Below, one piece after another: positions 49,635 through 58,196 of a DNA stretch of 64,000 nucleotides. Positions within the stretch are counted from its first letter, which is position 1. Each line of letters opens with the position of its first letter. This stretch comes from an uncultured Agathobaculum sp. (GTDB lineage: Bacteria; Bacillota; Clostridia; Oscillospirales; Butyricicoccaceae), in the NCBI RefSeq assembly GCF_944384695.1, contig NZ_CALWUQ010000001.1, positions 1-64,000 of the forward strand. The letters run 5' to 3'. The notes below the pieces were generated by a model. It had not been told where the DNA came from, made no database searches, and saw only the letters and a list, made by a program, of their open reading frames with translations. The translations under genes and the position numbers were made by a program.

Positions 49635-50762
49635 ATGCATTATCTGGACAATGCGGCGACGACGGCGGTGCTGCCCGAAGCCGCCGAAGCGGCCCTGCAC
49701 GCCATGCGCACCTGCTTCGGCAACCCGTCGAGCCTGCATAAAATGGGAATAGAAGCCTCGCATCTGCTGGAGGACAGCCGGAAAACGGTCGCCGGCGCGC
49801 TCGGCTGCTTGCCGGAGGAAACATATTTCACCTCCTGCGGCACGGAGAGCACAAACATCAGCCTGCGCGGGGTCGCGCACTTAAACCGCCACCAGAAGGG
49901 GCGCATCATCACGACCGAAATCGAGCATGCAGCAAGCCTGAACACCTGCAAGCAGCTTGCGGCCGAGGGCTTTGATGTGGTGTTCCTTGCGCCGGACGAG
50001 ACCGGACACGTCACGCCCGCCGCGCTCGCGGACGCGCTGACCGAGGACACGGTGCTGCTGTCCTGCCAACTAGTCAACAACGAAATCGGCACGGTGCAGC
50101 CGGTGTCCGAGCTCGGCGCACTGCTCCGCGCCAAAGCGCCGCGCGCGCTGTTCCACATCGACGCGGTGCAGGGGCTGTGCCGCGTAAAGCTCACGCCAAA
50201 GAAATGGAACTGCGACCTGATGAGCGTGTCCGGCCACAAAATCGGCGCGCCCAAGGGCATCGGCGCGCTCTATGTCAAAAAGGGGCTGCGCCTGCCGCCC
50301 CTCATGTTCGGCGGCGGGCAAGAGAAAGGCCTGCGTCCGGGCACCGAGCCGCTGCCGAACATCGCAGCCTTTGCCAAAGCGTGCGAGATTCGCATGGCGC
50401 ATTTTGACGAGGATTTTGAGCATGTGCAGCACCTTGCCGACTATCTGCATCAGCAGGCGGCGACATTGCTGCCGGACGCGGCGTTCAACGGCGCGGGCGA
50501 TATCCCGCATGTGGTCAACCTGTCCCTGCCCGGCTGCAAAAGCGAGGTCATGCTGCGCGTGCTCGAGGGCGATGAAGTCTATGTGTCGAGCGGGTCGGCC
50601 TGCTCTAAGGGCAAGCAGAGCGGCGTTTTGAAAGCACTCGGTCTGCCCAAAATGCGCACGGACAGCGCGCTGCGCGTGTCGTTCTGCCCGTCCAATACCG
50701 CGGAGGATGTGGACGCCTTTATCGCGGCCGCGCAAAAAGGCCGAAAGATGTTGGTTCGATAA
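49635..50762 (+). CDS. Cysteine desulfurase (NifS/IscS-like), partner of ThiI
   Basis: This 375-residue class V aminotransferase-fold enzyme takes sulfur from cysteine. It shows YLDNAATT at the N-terminus, the PLP lysine in SVSGHKIGAPKG and the persulfide-forming Cys in SSGSACSKG. The gene is followed by thiI after 21 bp, the standard Firmicutes pair in which the desulfurase feeds ThiI for 4-thiouridine in tRNA (and possibly thiazole). There is no scaffold gene nearby, so iron-sulfur assembly is less likely to be its main job. The ATG at 49635 is preceded by GGAGACTGGAAGGAC. Confidence 0.94.
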   Translation: MHYLDNAATTAVLPEAAEAALHAMRTCFGNPSSLHKMGIEASHLLEDSRKTVAGALGCLPEETYFTSCGTESTNISLRGVAHLNRHQKGRIITTEIEHAASLNTCKQLAAEGFDVVFLAPDETGHVTPAALADALTEDTVLLSCQLVNNEIGTVQPVSELGALLRAKAPRALFHIDAVQGLCRVKLTPKKWNCDLMSVSGHKIGAPKGIGALYVKKGLRLPPLMFGGGQEKGLRPGTEPLPNIAAFAKACEIRMAHFDEDFEHVQHLADYLHQQAATLLPDAAFNGAGDIPHVVNLSLPGCKSEVMLRVLEGDEVYVSSGSACSKGKQSGVLKALGLPKMRTDSALRVSFCPSNTAEDVDAFIAAAQKGRKMLVR

Positions 50763-50783
50763 CCTTATTATAAAGGAGACGTT

Positions 50784-51953
50784 ATGAAAGAAGTATTGCT
50801 GCTCAAATGCGGGGAAATCGTCCTCAAGGGCCTCAACCGCAAAACCTTTGAAGACCGCCTGCTCAAAAACCTGTCCCGCCGCATGAAGCACGTGGCGGAC
50901 TGCAATATCACGATGCGCCAGTCGGTCGTGTACGTCGAAGTGCCTGAGGATGCGGATGCGGACGCGGTCATGGACTGCGCGCGCCATGTGTTCGGCTTTG
51001 CGACCATCTCGCGCGCGGCGGTCTGCCCGGAAAAGACGCTCGAAAGCGTCATCGACACCGCGCAGAGCTATCTTGCGCCGCGCTTTGCGCAGGCAAAGAC
51101 CTTCAAGGTCGAGACCAAGCGCGGGGACAAGAAATTCCCCATGACCTCGACCGAAATCAGCCAGCATGTCGGCGGCGAGCTGGCCGACCGCTTTCCGGAA
51201 GTGCGTCCCTACATGCACGGCCCCGATTTGACGGTGCACGTCGAAATCCGCGAAAAATACGCCTTTGTCCACGCAGGCCCCGAGCCGGGCGCGGGCGGTA
51301 TGCCCATCGGCTCGAACGGACGCGCGGCGCTCCTGCTTTCCGGCGGCATCGACAGCCCGGTTGCGGGCTGGATGATGGCCAAGCGCGGATTGGAGCTGGT
51401 CGGCGTGCACTTCTTCAGCTATCCCTATACCTCGGAGCGCGCCAAGGAGAAGGTGCTCGAGCTGGGCCGCAAGCTGACCGTGTGGTGCGGCCGCATGAGC
51501 GTGATGGTCGTGCCGTTCACCAGAATTCAGGAAGAAATCCGCGAAAAGTGCCACGAAGAACTGTTCACGCTCATCATGCGGCGCTTTATGATGCGCATTG
51601 CCGAAAAAGTGGCCGTCCAATACGGCTGCGGCGCACTGATTACGGGCGAATCGCTCGGTCAGGTCGCCAGCCAGACCATGCCCGCCATGGGCGTGACCGG
51701 CGCGGTGTGCGAGCTGCCCATCTTCCGGCCGTGCATCGGCATGGACAAGGAGGAAATCGTCACGATTGCCCGCAAAATCGACACGTTTGAAACCTCTATC
51801 TTGCCCTATGAGGACTGCTGCACGGTATTCACTCCCAAGCACCCGAACACCAAGCCCAAGATGCCCAAAATCCTCGAGGCCGAAAGCCATCTGGATGTGG
51901 ATGCGCTGGTCGATGAGGCCGTCGAAGGCGTTGAGATTATCCACCTACCGTAA
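50784..51953 (+). CDS. thiI: tRNA 4-thiouridine synthase ThiI
   Basis: This 389-residue protein has an N-terminal ferredoxin-like/THUMP region (residues 1-165) and a PP-loop adenylation domain with SGGIDSPVAGWMM. The later ITGESLGQVASQT is also typical. It activates U8 of tRNA for sulfur insertion. It lacks the C-terminal rhodanese domain of the E. coli enzyme, as usual in Firmicutes. It is coupled to the upstream desulfurase and precedes cinA by 23 bp, so all three are likely co-transcribed. Confidence 0.96.
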   Translation: MKEVLLLKCGEIVLKGLNRKTFEDRLLKNLSRRMKHVADCNITMRQSVVYVEVPEDADADAVMDCARHVFGFATISRAAVCPEKTLESVIDTAQSYLAPRFAQAKTFKVETKRGDKKFPMTSTEISQHVGGELADRFPEVRPYMHGPDLTVHVEIREKYAFVHAGPEPGAGGMPIGSNGRAALLLSGGIDSPVAGWMMAKRGLELVGVHFFSYPYTSERAKEKVLELGRKLTVWCGRMSVMVVPFTRIQEEIREKCHEELFTLIMRRFMMRIAEKVAVQYGCGALITGESLGQVASQTMPAMGVTGAVCELPIFRPCIGMDKEEIVTIARKIDTFETSILPYEDCCTVFTPKHPNTKPKMPKILEAESHLDVDALVDEAVEGVEIIHLP

Positions 51954-51976
51954 GCAAGAAAGAAGGAAACGCTTCC

Positions 51977-53206
51977 ATGAACGCAGAACTCATTGCCGTC
52001 GGCACGGAAATCCTGCTGGGCGACATTGTCAACACCGATGCGCAGGTCATTTCGCAGGGCCTGAGCGAACTCGGCATCAACGTATTTTATCAGACTGTCG
52101 TGGGCGACAACCCGGCGCGCCTGCGCCACGTCATCGAGACCGCGCGCGACCGCGCGGACATCATCATCACGACCGGCGGCCTTGGCCCCACGCTCGATGA
52201 CTTGACCAAAGAGACGCTGGCGACCGTGTTCGGCCGCAAAATGGCGCTGCATCAGCCCTCGCTTGAGCGCATCAAGGGCTTTTTCCAGACCATTGGCCGC
52301 GAAATGACCCCGAACAACGAAAAGCAGGCATGGCTGCCCGAGGGCTGCACGGTATTCGTAAACGAATGGGGCACCGCGCCCGGCTGTGCGTTTGAGGCGT
52401 ACGGCAAGCATGTGCTCATGCTGCCCGGCCCGCCGCGCGAATGTAACCCCATGTGGAAGGAATGCGCGATGCCCTACCTTTACAAACTTGCCGGCGGCTG
52501 CATCGTTTCGCGCAACATCCGCGTGTTCGGTCTGGGCGAAAGCAATATGGAAACCATCCTGCACGATATGATGGCGGAAAGCACCAATCCGACCATCGCG
52601 CCTTACGCCAAAACCTCGGAATGCTTTGCGCGCGTGACCGCCAAGGCGGACACACCGGAGGAATGCGAAAAGCTGCTCGAGCCGGTCGTGGAGAAAATCT
52701 GCGGCCTGCTGGGCGACGATGTGTACGGCGTGGACGTAGATTCGCTTGAGCAGGTGGTGGGCGACGGGCTGCGCGCACGCGGCATGACGCTCGCCGTGGC
52801 GGAAAGTTGCACGGGCGGCCTGCTGTCCAAGCGCATCACCGATGTGCCCGGCTGCTCGGACTACTATCTCGGCGGCGTTTGCTCATATGCCAACGAGGTC
52901 AAAATGAAGGTGCTGGGTGTGCAGAAAGAAACGCTCGACACGGTCGGCGCAGTGTCGCCCGAGGTGGCCGAGCAGATGGCCGAAGGCGTGGCAAAGGCGC
53001 TCGGCGCAGACGTCGGCGTGGGCATCACGGGCGTTGCCGGCCCGGGCGGCGGCACAGACGAAAAGCCGGTCGGTCTGGTGTACATCAGCATCTGGTATAA
53101 GGGACAGCACTTCACCCGCAAGATGAAGTCCACAAATGGCCGCGACCGCGTGCGCATGCAGGCAGCTTCCACTGCACTTGATTTGATTCGCCGCAACATT
53201 TTTTGA
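51977..53206 (+). CDS. cinA: CinA, NMN amidohydrolase / competence-damage protein
   Basis: This 409-residue protein has two domains. The N-terminal MoCF/pyrophosphatase domain begins NAELIAVGTEILLGDIVNTD and includes TTGGLGPTLDD. The C-terminal nicotinamide-nucleotide amidase domain has AESCTGGLLSKRIT and TGVAGPGGGTDEKPVG. The protein deamidates NMN in pyridine nucleotide salvage. In some Gram-positives it is expressed with competence genes; no recA or other competence gene is adjacent here. The ATG follows AGAAGGAAACGCTTCC. A terminator lies 77 bp after its stop. Confidence 0.96.
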   Translation: MNAELIAVGTEILLGDIVNTDAQVISQGLSELGINVFYQTVVGDNPARLRHVIETARDRADIIITTGGLGPTLDDLTKETLATVFGRKMALHQPSLERIKGFFQTIGREMTPNNEKQAWLPEGCTVFVNEWGTAPGCAFEAYGKHVLMLPGPPRECNPMWKECAMPYLYKLAGGCIVSRNIRVFGLGESNMETILHDMMAESTNPTIAPYAKTSECFARVTAKADTPEECEKLLEPVVEKICGLLGDDVYGVDVDSLEQVVGDGLRARGMTLAVAESCTGGLLSKRITDVPGCSDYYLGGVCSYANEVKMKVLGVQKETLDTVGAVSPEVAEQMAEGVAKALGADVGVGITGVAGPGGGTDEKPVGLVYISIWYKGQHFTRKMKSTNGRDRVRMQAASTALDLIRRNIF

Positions 53207-53283
53207 ACATTTAAACCCATTTTTGTACGTTTTCTTGACATTCCCAGTCATTCCCTGTGGAAACCAAACAAAATTTTCATCAA

Positions 53284-53322
53284 AAAAGTCCAGCAATTGT
53301 GTAAAATTGCTGGACTTTTGTT
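53284..53322 (+). terminator. Terminator after cinA
   Basis: AAAAGTCCAGCAATT and AATTGCTGGACTTTT form a 15-bp perfect stem around GTGTAA, followed by GTTCC. The right arm overlaps the -35 of the glgB promoter. Confidence 0.9.
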
Positions 53323-53340
53323 CCCCCTTGATGTATACTA
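53312..53340 (+). promoter_or_regulatory. Promoter of the glgBCD unit
   Basis: TGGACT (53312-53317) and TATACT (53335-53340) are separated by 17 bp. The -35 is in the 3' arm of the cinA terminator, so readthrough RNA folding and promoter activity share these bases. The leader to the glgB ATG is about 120 nt. Confidence 0.65.
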
Positions 53341-53469
53341 TATCTAACTAAAGTGAGAGGTATCTGCCTTTATCAGGGCGAATTGTACAAACAGTTGGAA
53401 AATTTTCGCAAAGACGCTGTATTTTGGCATTCCGAGCAGTGTAAGAAGTATAAAAGGGAGAGATGCGAT

Positions 53470-55611
53470 ATGAAGAAAACACCCGCAGCACCGGCCTGTG
53501 AAAAGCGCAGCCAGCTTTTCTATTCGGGCAGGGACTGCCGCGCCTTTGACTACATGGGCGCCCATCCCTTTGAACAGGATGGCGAACCCGGCTATCTGTT
53601 CCGGGTCTACGCCCCCGAAGCGGAAAAGGTTTCGGTCATGGGCGAGTTCAACGGCTGGAACCGCGATGTGGACTACATGATGCGCGACGAGCAGGGCATC
53701 TGGGAAAAATTCATTCCGCATGTTTCCGAATATGCAGCATATAAGTATAGCGTATGGGCAAAATCGGGCGACGTGTTCGATAAGTCCGACCCGTACGGCT
53801 TCCACAGCGAGACCCGCCCCGGCAACGCCTCCAAGGTGTACGACATCGAAGGCTATGAATGGAACGACGCTTCGTGGATGGACTGGCGCAAGGGCCATCT
53901 GCCCTATTCCAGCCCGGTCAACATCTATGAATGCCATCTCGGCTCATGGAAGGTACATGAGGACGGCAACTTCTATTCCTATCGCCAGCTCGCGGACGAG
54001 CTGGTGCCCTACGTCAAGGAGATGGGCTACACGCACATCGAGGTCATGCCGCTGACCGAGTATCCGTTCGACGGCTCGTGGGGCTATCAGGTCATCGGTT
54101 ACTTTGCCGCGACCAGCCGCTACGGCACGCCGAAAGACCTGATGTACTTCATCGACAAGGCGCATCAGGCCGGTCTCGGCGTCATCATGGACTGGGTGCC
54201 CGCGCACTTCCCCAAGGACGGCTGCGGTCTGGTCGAGTTCGACGGCTCTTACCTTTACGAATATGCCGACCCGCTCAAGATGGAGCACAAGGAATGGGGC
54301 ACGCGCGTCTTTGACTACGGCAAGACCTCGACCCGCAACCTGCTGTTCTCGTCGGCCATGTTCTGGATTGAAAAGTTCCACATGGACGGCCTGCGCGTGG
54401 ACGCGGTCGCCTCTATGCTCTACCTCGACTACAACCGCCAGAACGAATGGCGGCCCAACATCCACGGCGGGCGTGAGAACCTCGAGGCGATTGATTTCCT
54501 GCGTCTGCTCAACGAATTTATCCTGACCGACCATCCGGACGTCATGATGATTGCGGAGGAATCCACCGCATGGCCGATGGTGACCAAGCCCGGCTATGAC
54601 GGCGGCCTCGGCTTCAACTTCAAGTGGAACATGGGCTGGATGAACGATATGCTGTGCTATTGCTCGGCCGACCCGTTCTTCCGCAAGGACATGCATGACA
54701 AGATTACCTTCTCGTTCATGTATGCATTCTCCGAAAACTACATCCTGCCGCTTTCGCACGACGAGGTCGTGCACGGCAAGTGCTCGCTGATTGGCAAAAT
54801 GCCGCCTCCGTACGAGAACCAGTTCGGCGGCCTGCGCGCACTGTACGGTTACATGACCGCCCATCCGGGCAAAAAGATGCTGTTCATGGGCGGTGAGTTC
54901 GCCCAGTTCTCCGAATGGGCTTACCAGCGCGGACTGGACTGGATGCTGCTCGACTATCCGGCCCACAAGCAGATGCAGACCTATGTCAAGGCACTCAACC
55001 ACTTCTATCTGGAAACCCCGCAGCTGTGGGAGCAGGACACCGACTGGCGCGGCTTCGAGTGGATCAGCCACGAGGATAACCGCAACAACATCATTGCCTT
55101 CCGCCGCATCGCCAAGGACGGCAGCGACATCGTGGCCGTCGTCAACTTCTCTCCGGAGGTACAGGAAAATTACCGCATCGGCGTGCCGCTTGCAGGGACC
55201 TATGAGGAGGTTTTCTCCTCGGATAGGGCTGAGTTCGGCGGCAGCGGTATTGCAAACGGCAAGGTAAAGACCGACAGCAAAAAGCCCATGCATGGGCAGG
55301 AGCAATCCATCAGCATCCACATCCCGCGCTTCGGCGTGTTGTTCTTCAAGGGCAAACCGCGTGCCAAGCGCCGCACCAAGGCCGAAATCGAAGCCGCGAA
55401 AAAGGCAGCGGCGGCCAAAGCCGCCAAGAGCACCCGCGCATCCTCCAAGGCGGTTTCCAAAACGGGAACGCGCGCGGTAGCCAAGACCGGCACGAAGGCC
55501 GTGGCCAAAACCGGGGAAAAAGCGGTCGCAACAACCGGCACGAAAGCAGTCACCAAGACCGGAGAAAAGGCGGTGGTCAAGGCAAACGATGCCGGCAAGC
55601 AGGATTCTTAA
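53470..55611 (+). CDS. glgB: 1,4-alpha-glucan branching enzyme with Lys/Ala-rich repeat tail
   Basis: GlgB makes the alpha-1,6 branches of glycogen. The 713-residue enzyme has a CBM48 domain (YLFRVYAPEAEKVSVMGEFN at about 39-58), the GH13 barrel with WVPAHFPKD, the nucleophile region GLRVDAVASMLYLDY, acid MIAEEST and LSHDEVVHGK, and a C-terminal all-beta domain ending near residue 636. After it comes a basic tail of about 75 residues: a KAEIEAAKKAAAAKAAK helix, then six octapeptides of the type KAVAKTGT. Ordinary GlgB proteins end before this tail. The start ATG at 53470 follows AAGGGAGAG. It is followed by glgC after 61 bp. Confidence 0.96.
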   Translation: MKKTPAAPACEKRSQLFYSGRDCRAFDYMGAHPFEQDGEPGYLFRVYAPEAEKVSVMGEFNGWNRDVDYMMRDEQGIWEKFIPHVSEYAAYKYSVWAKSGDVFDKSDPYGFHSETRPGNASKVYDIEGYEWNDASWMDWRKGHLPYSSPVNIYECHLGSWKVHEDGNFYSYRQLADELVPYVKEMGYTHIEVMPLTEYPFDGSWGYQVIGYFAATSRYGTPKDLMYFIDKAHQAGLGVIMDWVPAHFPKDGCGLVEFDGSYLYEYADPLKMEHKEWGTRVFDYGKTSTRNLLFSSAMFWIEKFHMDGLRVDAVASMLYLDYNRQNEWRPNIHGGRENLEAIDFLRLLNEFILTDHPDVMMIAEESTAWPMVTKPGYDGGLGFNFKWNMGWMNDMLCYCSADPFFRKDMHDKITFSFMYAFSENYILPLSHDEVVHGKCSLIGKMPPPYENQFGGLRALYGYMTAHPGKKMLFMGGEFAQFSEWAYQRGLDWMLLDYPAHKQMQTYVKALNHFYLETPQLWEQDTDWRGFEWISHEDNRNNIIAFRRIAKDGSDIVAVVNFSPEVQENYRIGVPLAGTYEEVFSSDRAEFGGSGIANGKVKTDSKKPMHGQEQSISIHIPRFGVLFFKGKPRAKRRTKAEIEAAKKAAAAKAAKSTRASSKAVSKTGTRAVAKTGTKAVAKTGEKAVATTGTKAVTKTGEKAVVKANDAGKQDS
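55444..55587 (+). repeat. Six tandem 24-bp repeats at the 3' end of glgB
   Basis: The units encode SKAVSKTG, TRAVAKTG, TKAVAKTG, EKAVATTG, TKAVTKTG and EKAVVKAN. The nucleotide copies vary in third positions, so the peptide pattern is conserved more than the DNA. The pattern resembles histone H1-like or other nucleic-acid- and polyanion-binding tails. Confidence 0.85.
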
Positions 55612-55672
55612 AAGGGGACGCGCCGAAACCGGCGTAAAATAAAACGTAAACCGCAAAAAGGAGAGTTCATCA

Positions 55673-56884
55673 ATGTATCGGAAAAAAGAATGCGTAGCCA
55701 TGCTGCTCGCAGGCGGTCAGGGCAGCCGCCTCTATGTACTGACCAAAAAGGTCGCCAAGCCCGCGGTGCCGTTCGGCGGCAAGTACCGCATCATCGACTT
55801 CCCGCTTTCCAACTGCGTCAACTCCGGCATTGACACGGTCGGCGTACTGACCCAGTACGAGCCGCACGTGCTCAACGCCTATATCGGCTCCGGCCAGACC
55901 TGGGACCTCGACCGCCTGCGCGGCGGCGTATACGTCCTGCCGCCGTACCAGAAGGGCAAGACCTCCGAGTGGTACAAGGGAACCGCCAACGCCATCTATC
56001 AGAACATCCAGTTTATCGACGATTACGACCCGGAATATGTCCTGATTCTGTCGGGCGACCATATCTACAAGATGAACTATAACAAAATGCTCCAGCAGCA
56101 CAAGGAAACCGGCGCGGATGCGACCATCGCCGTGCTCGACGTGCCGCTGACCGAGGCATCCCGCTTCGGCATCATGAACTGCAAGCCGGACGGCACGATT
56201 TACGAATTTGAGGAGAAGCCCAAGAATCCGAAATCCACGCTTGCATCCATGGGCATTTACATCTTCTCGTGGAAGAAGCTGCGCAAATACCTGATTGACG
56301 ACGAGGAAAACTCCAAGTCCTCCAACGACTTCGGCAAGGACATCATCCCGGCGATGCTGGGCAACGGCGAAAAGCTGGTTTCCTACCGTTTCGAGGGCTA
56401 TTGGAAGGATGTCGGCACGATTGAAAGCCTGTGGGAAGCCAATATGGACCTGCTCAGCCCGAATTCCGGCCTGAACCTGTCGGACGACAGCTGGAAGATT
56501 TACGGCCGCACCACCGGTTCGCCCCCGCACTTCACCTATAAGAACGCATCCGTCAAGCACACCCTGCTCTCCGAGGGCTGCGAAATTGCGGGCGAGGTTT
56601 CCGAATCCGTCCTGTTCTCGGACGTCAAGATTGGCAAGGGCGCCAAGGTGGAATACTCCATCCTGATGCCGGGCGCGGTCATCGAAGAGGGCGCTACCGT
56701 GCGTTACTCCATCATCGCGGAAAACGCCGTCATCGCCAAGGATGCGGTGGTCGGCGGCAGCCCGTCGGACGGCGACGTGGATAAGTGGGGCGTAGCCGTC
56801 GTCGCGGAAGGCGTGCGCATCGGCCGCGGCGCAACGCTGGCCACAAAAGAAATGGCAGACGAAGACCTGCCGGACGTAAAGTAA
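55673..56884 (+). CDS. glgC: Glucose-1-phosphate adenylyltransferase (catalytic subunit)
   Basis: GlgC makes ADP-glucose from glucose 1-phosphate and ATP. The 403-residue protein has the catalytic loop [16 protein letters not shown], then [29 protein letters not shown] and [11 protein letters not shown] (metal-binding Asp). The substrate site EEKPKNP and a C-terminal left-handed beta-helix follow. All catalytic residues look intact. The ATG follows AAAAAGGAGAG. GlgD begins 10 bp after its stop, as expected for a GlgC/GlgD heterotetramer. Confidence 0.97.
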   Translation: MYRKKECVAMLLAGGQGSRLYVLTKKVAKPAVPFGGKYRIIDFPLSNCVNSGIDTVGVLTQYEPHVLNAYIGSGQTWDLDRLRGGVYVLPPYQKGKTSEWYKGTANAIYQNIQFIDDYDPEYVLILSGDHIYKMNYNKMLQQHKETGADATIAVLDVPLTEASRFGIMNCKPDGTIYEFEEKPKNPKSTLASMGIYIFSWKKLRKYLIDDEENSKSSNDFGKDIIPAMLGNGEKLVSYRFEGYWKDVGTIESLWEANMDLLSPNSGLNLSDDSWKIYGRTTGSPPHFTYKNASVKHTLLSEGCEIAGEVSESVLFSDVKIGKGAKVEYSILMPGAVIEEGATVRYSIIAENAVIAKDAVVGGSPSDGDVDKWGVAVVAEGVRIGRGATLATKEMADEDLPDVK

Positions 56885-56894
56885 GGGGGCGGAA

Positions 56895-58025
56895 ATGATG
56901 AACAGTGTTTTAGGCATCATCATCGCATTTGATAACGACAACGATCTCCGTGAGATCACCGAGCACCGCACGGTCGGCGCGGTGCAGTGGGGCGGTCGCT
57001 ACCGCATCATCGACTTCATGCTGTCGAACATGGTAAACAGCGGCATTTACCGCGTGGGCGTGCTGATGAAGGACAAATACCAGTCCCTCATCGACCACAT
57101 CGGCAACGCCAAAGACTGGGACCTGTCCCGCAAGAATTCCGGCGTCACGCTGCTGCCGCCGTACTCCTACTCCAAGAAAGCCTCTCCGCTGGTGACCGGC
57201 GAATATCGCGGCAAGATTGACGCGCTGGCCGGTGCGGTCGACTTTTTGCAGAAGAACAAGGCGGACTACGTTGTGGTTGCGGATGGCGACATCGTCGGCA
57301 ACATCCCGCTGGACGACGTCATCGACCGCCACATCAAGTCGGGCGCCGACCTGACCATGGTCTGCACCAAAAAGCAGAAGGACTCCCCATTCACCACCTA
57401 TGTTGAACTCAACCGCAAAAAGGAAGCGGTCGATATCCGCGTGGGCGACACCAACGAGGGCAAGTGCAAACACATCGCACTGGGCATTTATGTCATGAGC
57501 CGTCAGTACCTCATCCATATGCTGTCCGACTGCGTCACGCACAACTGCATCCACTTCGAGCGCGAATTCCTGACCCGCGCGCTGATTGACGGCACGGTGG
57601 CAGGCTATCTGTTCAACGAGTACGCAATGAAGATTGAAGATACCTTCGATTATTTCCGCTCCAACATGGATATGCTCGATAAGGACGTGCGTGCGGAAGT
57701 GTTCCTGCGCACCCGCCCGATCCTCACCCGCATCAAGGACGAAGCGCCCGCCTACTACGGCGACAAGGCCGTTGTCGAGGACAGCCTGATTGCAGACGGC
57801 TGCCGCATTGAGGGCACGGTCAAAAACTGCGTGCTGTTCCGTGACGTTGTCGTTGAAAAGGGCGCGGAAATCTGCGACTGCATCATCATGGAGGGCGGCC
57901 GCATCCTGTCGGATGCATCGCTGCGCCATGTCATCACCGACCGCAATGTTGTCATCCGCGACGGACGCACCATGATGGGCCACGAGAACTACCCCATTAC
58001 CATCGCCAAAAACGCGACCGTTTGA
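56895..58025 (+). CDS. glgD: Glucose-1-phosphate adenylyltransferase regulatory subunit GlgD
   Basis: This 376-residue homologue of GlgC keeps the fold (WGGRYRIIDFMLSNMVNSGIY, given here as WGGRYRIIDFMLSNM, and a C-terminal beta-helix). It lacks the catalytic GGxGxRL loop: at that place it reads IIIAFDNDNDLREITEHR. It should therefore be non-catalytic and act to stimulate GlgC, as in other Firmicutes. The ATG at 56895 (a double ATG, second at 56898) follows AGGGGGCGGAA. Its end is followed by a 171-bp spacer with a new promoter for glgA. Confidence 0.95.
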   Translation: MMNSVLGIIIAFDNDNDLREITEHRTVGAVQWGGRYRIIDFMLSNMVNSGIYRVGVLMKDKYQSLIDHIGNAKDWDLSRKNSGVTLLPPYSYSKKASPLVTGEYRGKIDALAGAVDFLQKNKADYVVVADGDIVGNIPLDDVIDRHIKSGADLTMVCTKKQKDSPFTTYVELNRKKEAVDIRVGDTNEGKCKHIALGIYVMSRQYLIHMLSDCVTHNCIHFEREFLTRALIDGTVAGYLFNEYAMKIEDTFDYFRSNMDMLDKDVRAEVFLRTRPILTRIKDEAPAYYGDKAVVEDSLIADGCRIEGTVKNCVLFRDVVVEKGAEICDCIIMEGGRILSDASLRHVITDRNVVIRDGRTMMGHENYPITIAKNATV

Positions 58026-58102
58026 TAAAAATACGTTAAATTCGCTGCAAATAAGCGAAAAACACGGGCTGAAAGCATGAAATGTTCGTGGAATTTCCCT
58101 AT

Positions 58103-58130
58103 TTTGCAAGAAGGAAGAATCTAGTATAAT
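58103..58130 (+). promoter_or_regulatory. glgA-glgP promoter
   Basis: TTTGCA (58103-58108) and a perfect TATAAT (58125-58130) are separated by 16 bp. The expected start is near 58137, giving a leader of about 60 nt. Confidence 0.75.
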
Positions 58131-58137
58131 AAAGATA

Positions 58138-58187
58138 TGCAGGTGCGGAAGCGGAGGCTCTGTTTCCGCACCTCCTACTGGGGAGGC
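58138..58187 (+). promoter_or_regulatory. Structured 5' leader of glgA
   Basis: AGGTGCGGAA (58141-58150) pairs with TTCCGCACCT (58163-58172) at the very 5' end of the mRNA. The following CCTCC can alternatively pair with the glgA Shine-Dalgarno GGGGAGG (58181-58187). The layout allows a protective stem or a translation switch; no known riboswitch pattern is recognised. Confidence 0.45.
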
Positions 58188-58196
58188 TCGGTTCTT

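Noticed and set aside
55441-55590. glgB 3' repeats as a CRISPR array or mobile repeat
   Set aside because: Units are 24 bp without spacers, in frame and vary at third codon positions, so they are protein repeats.
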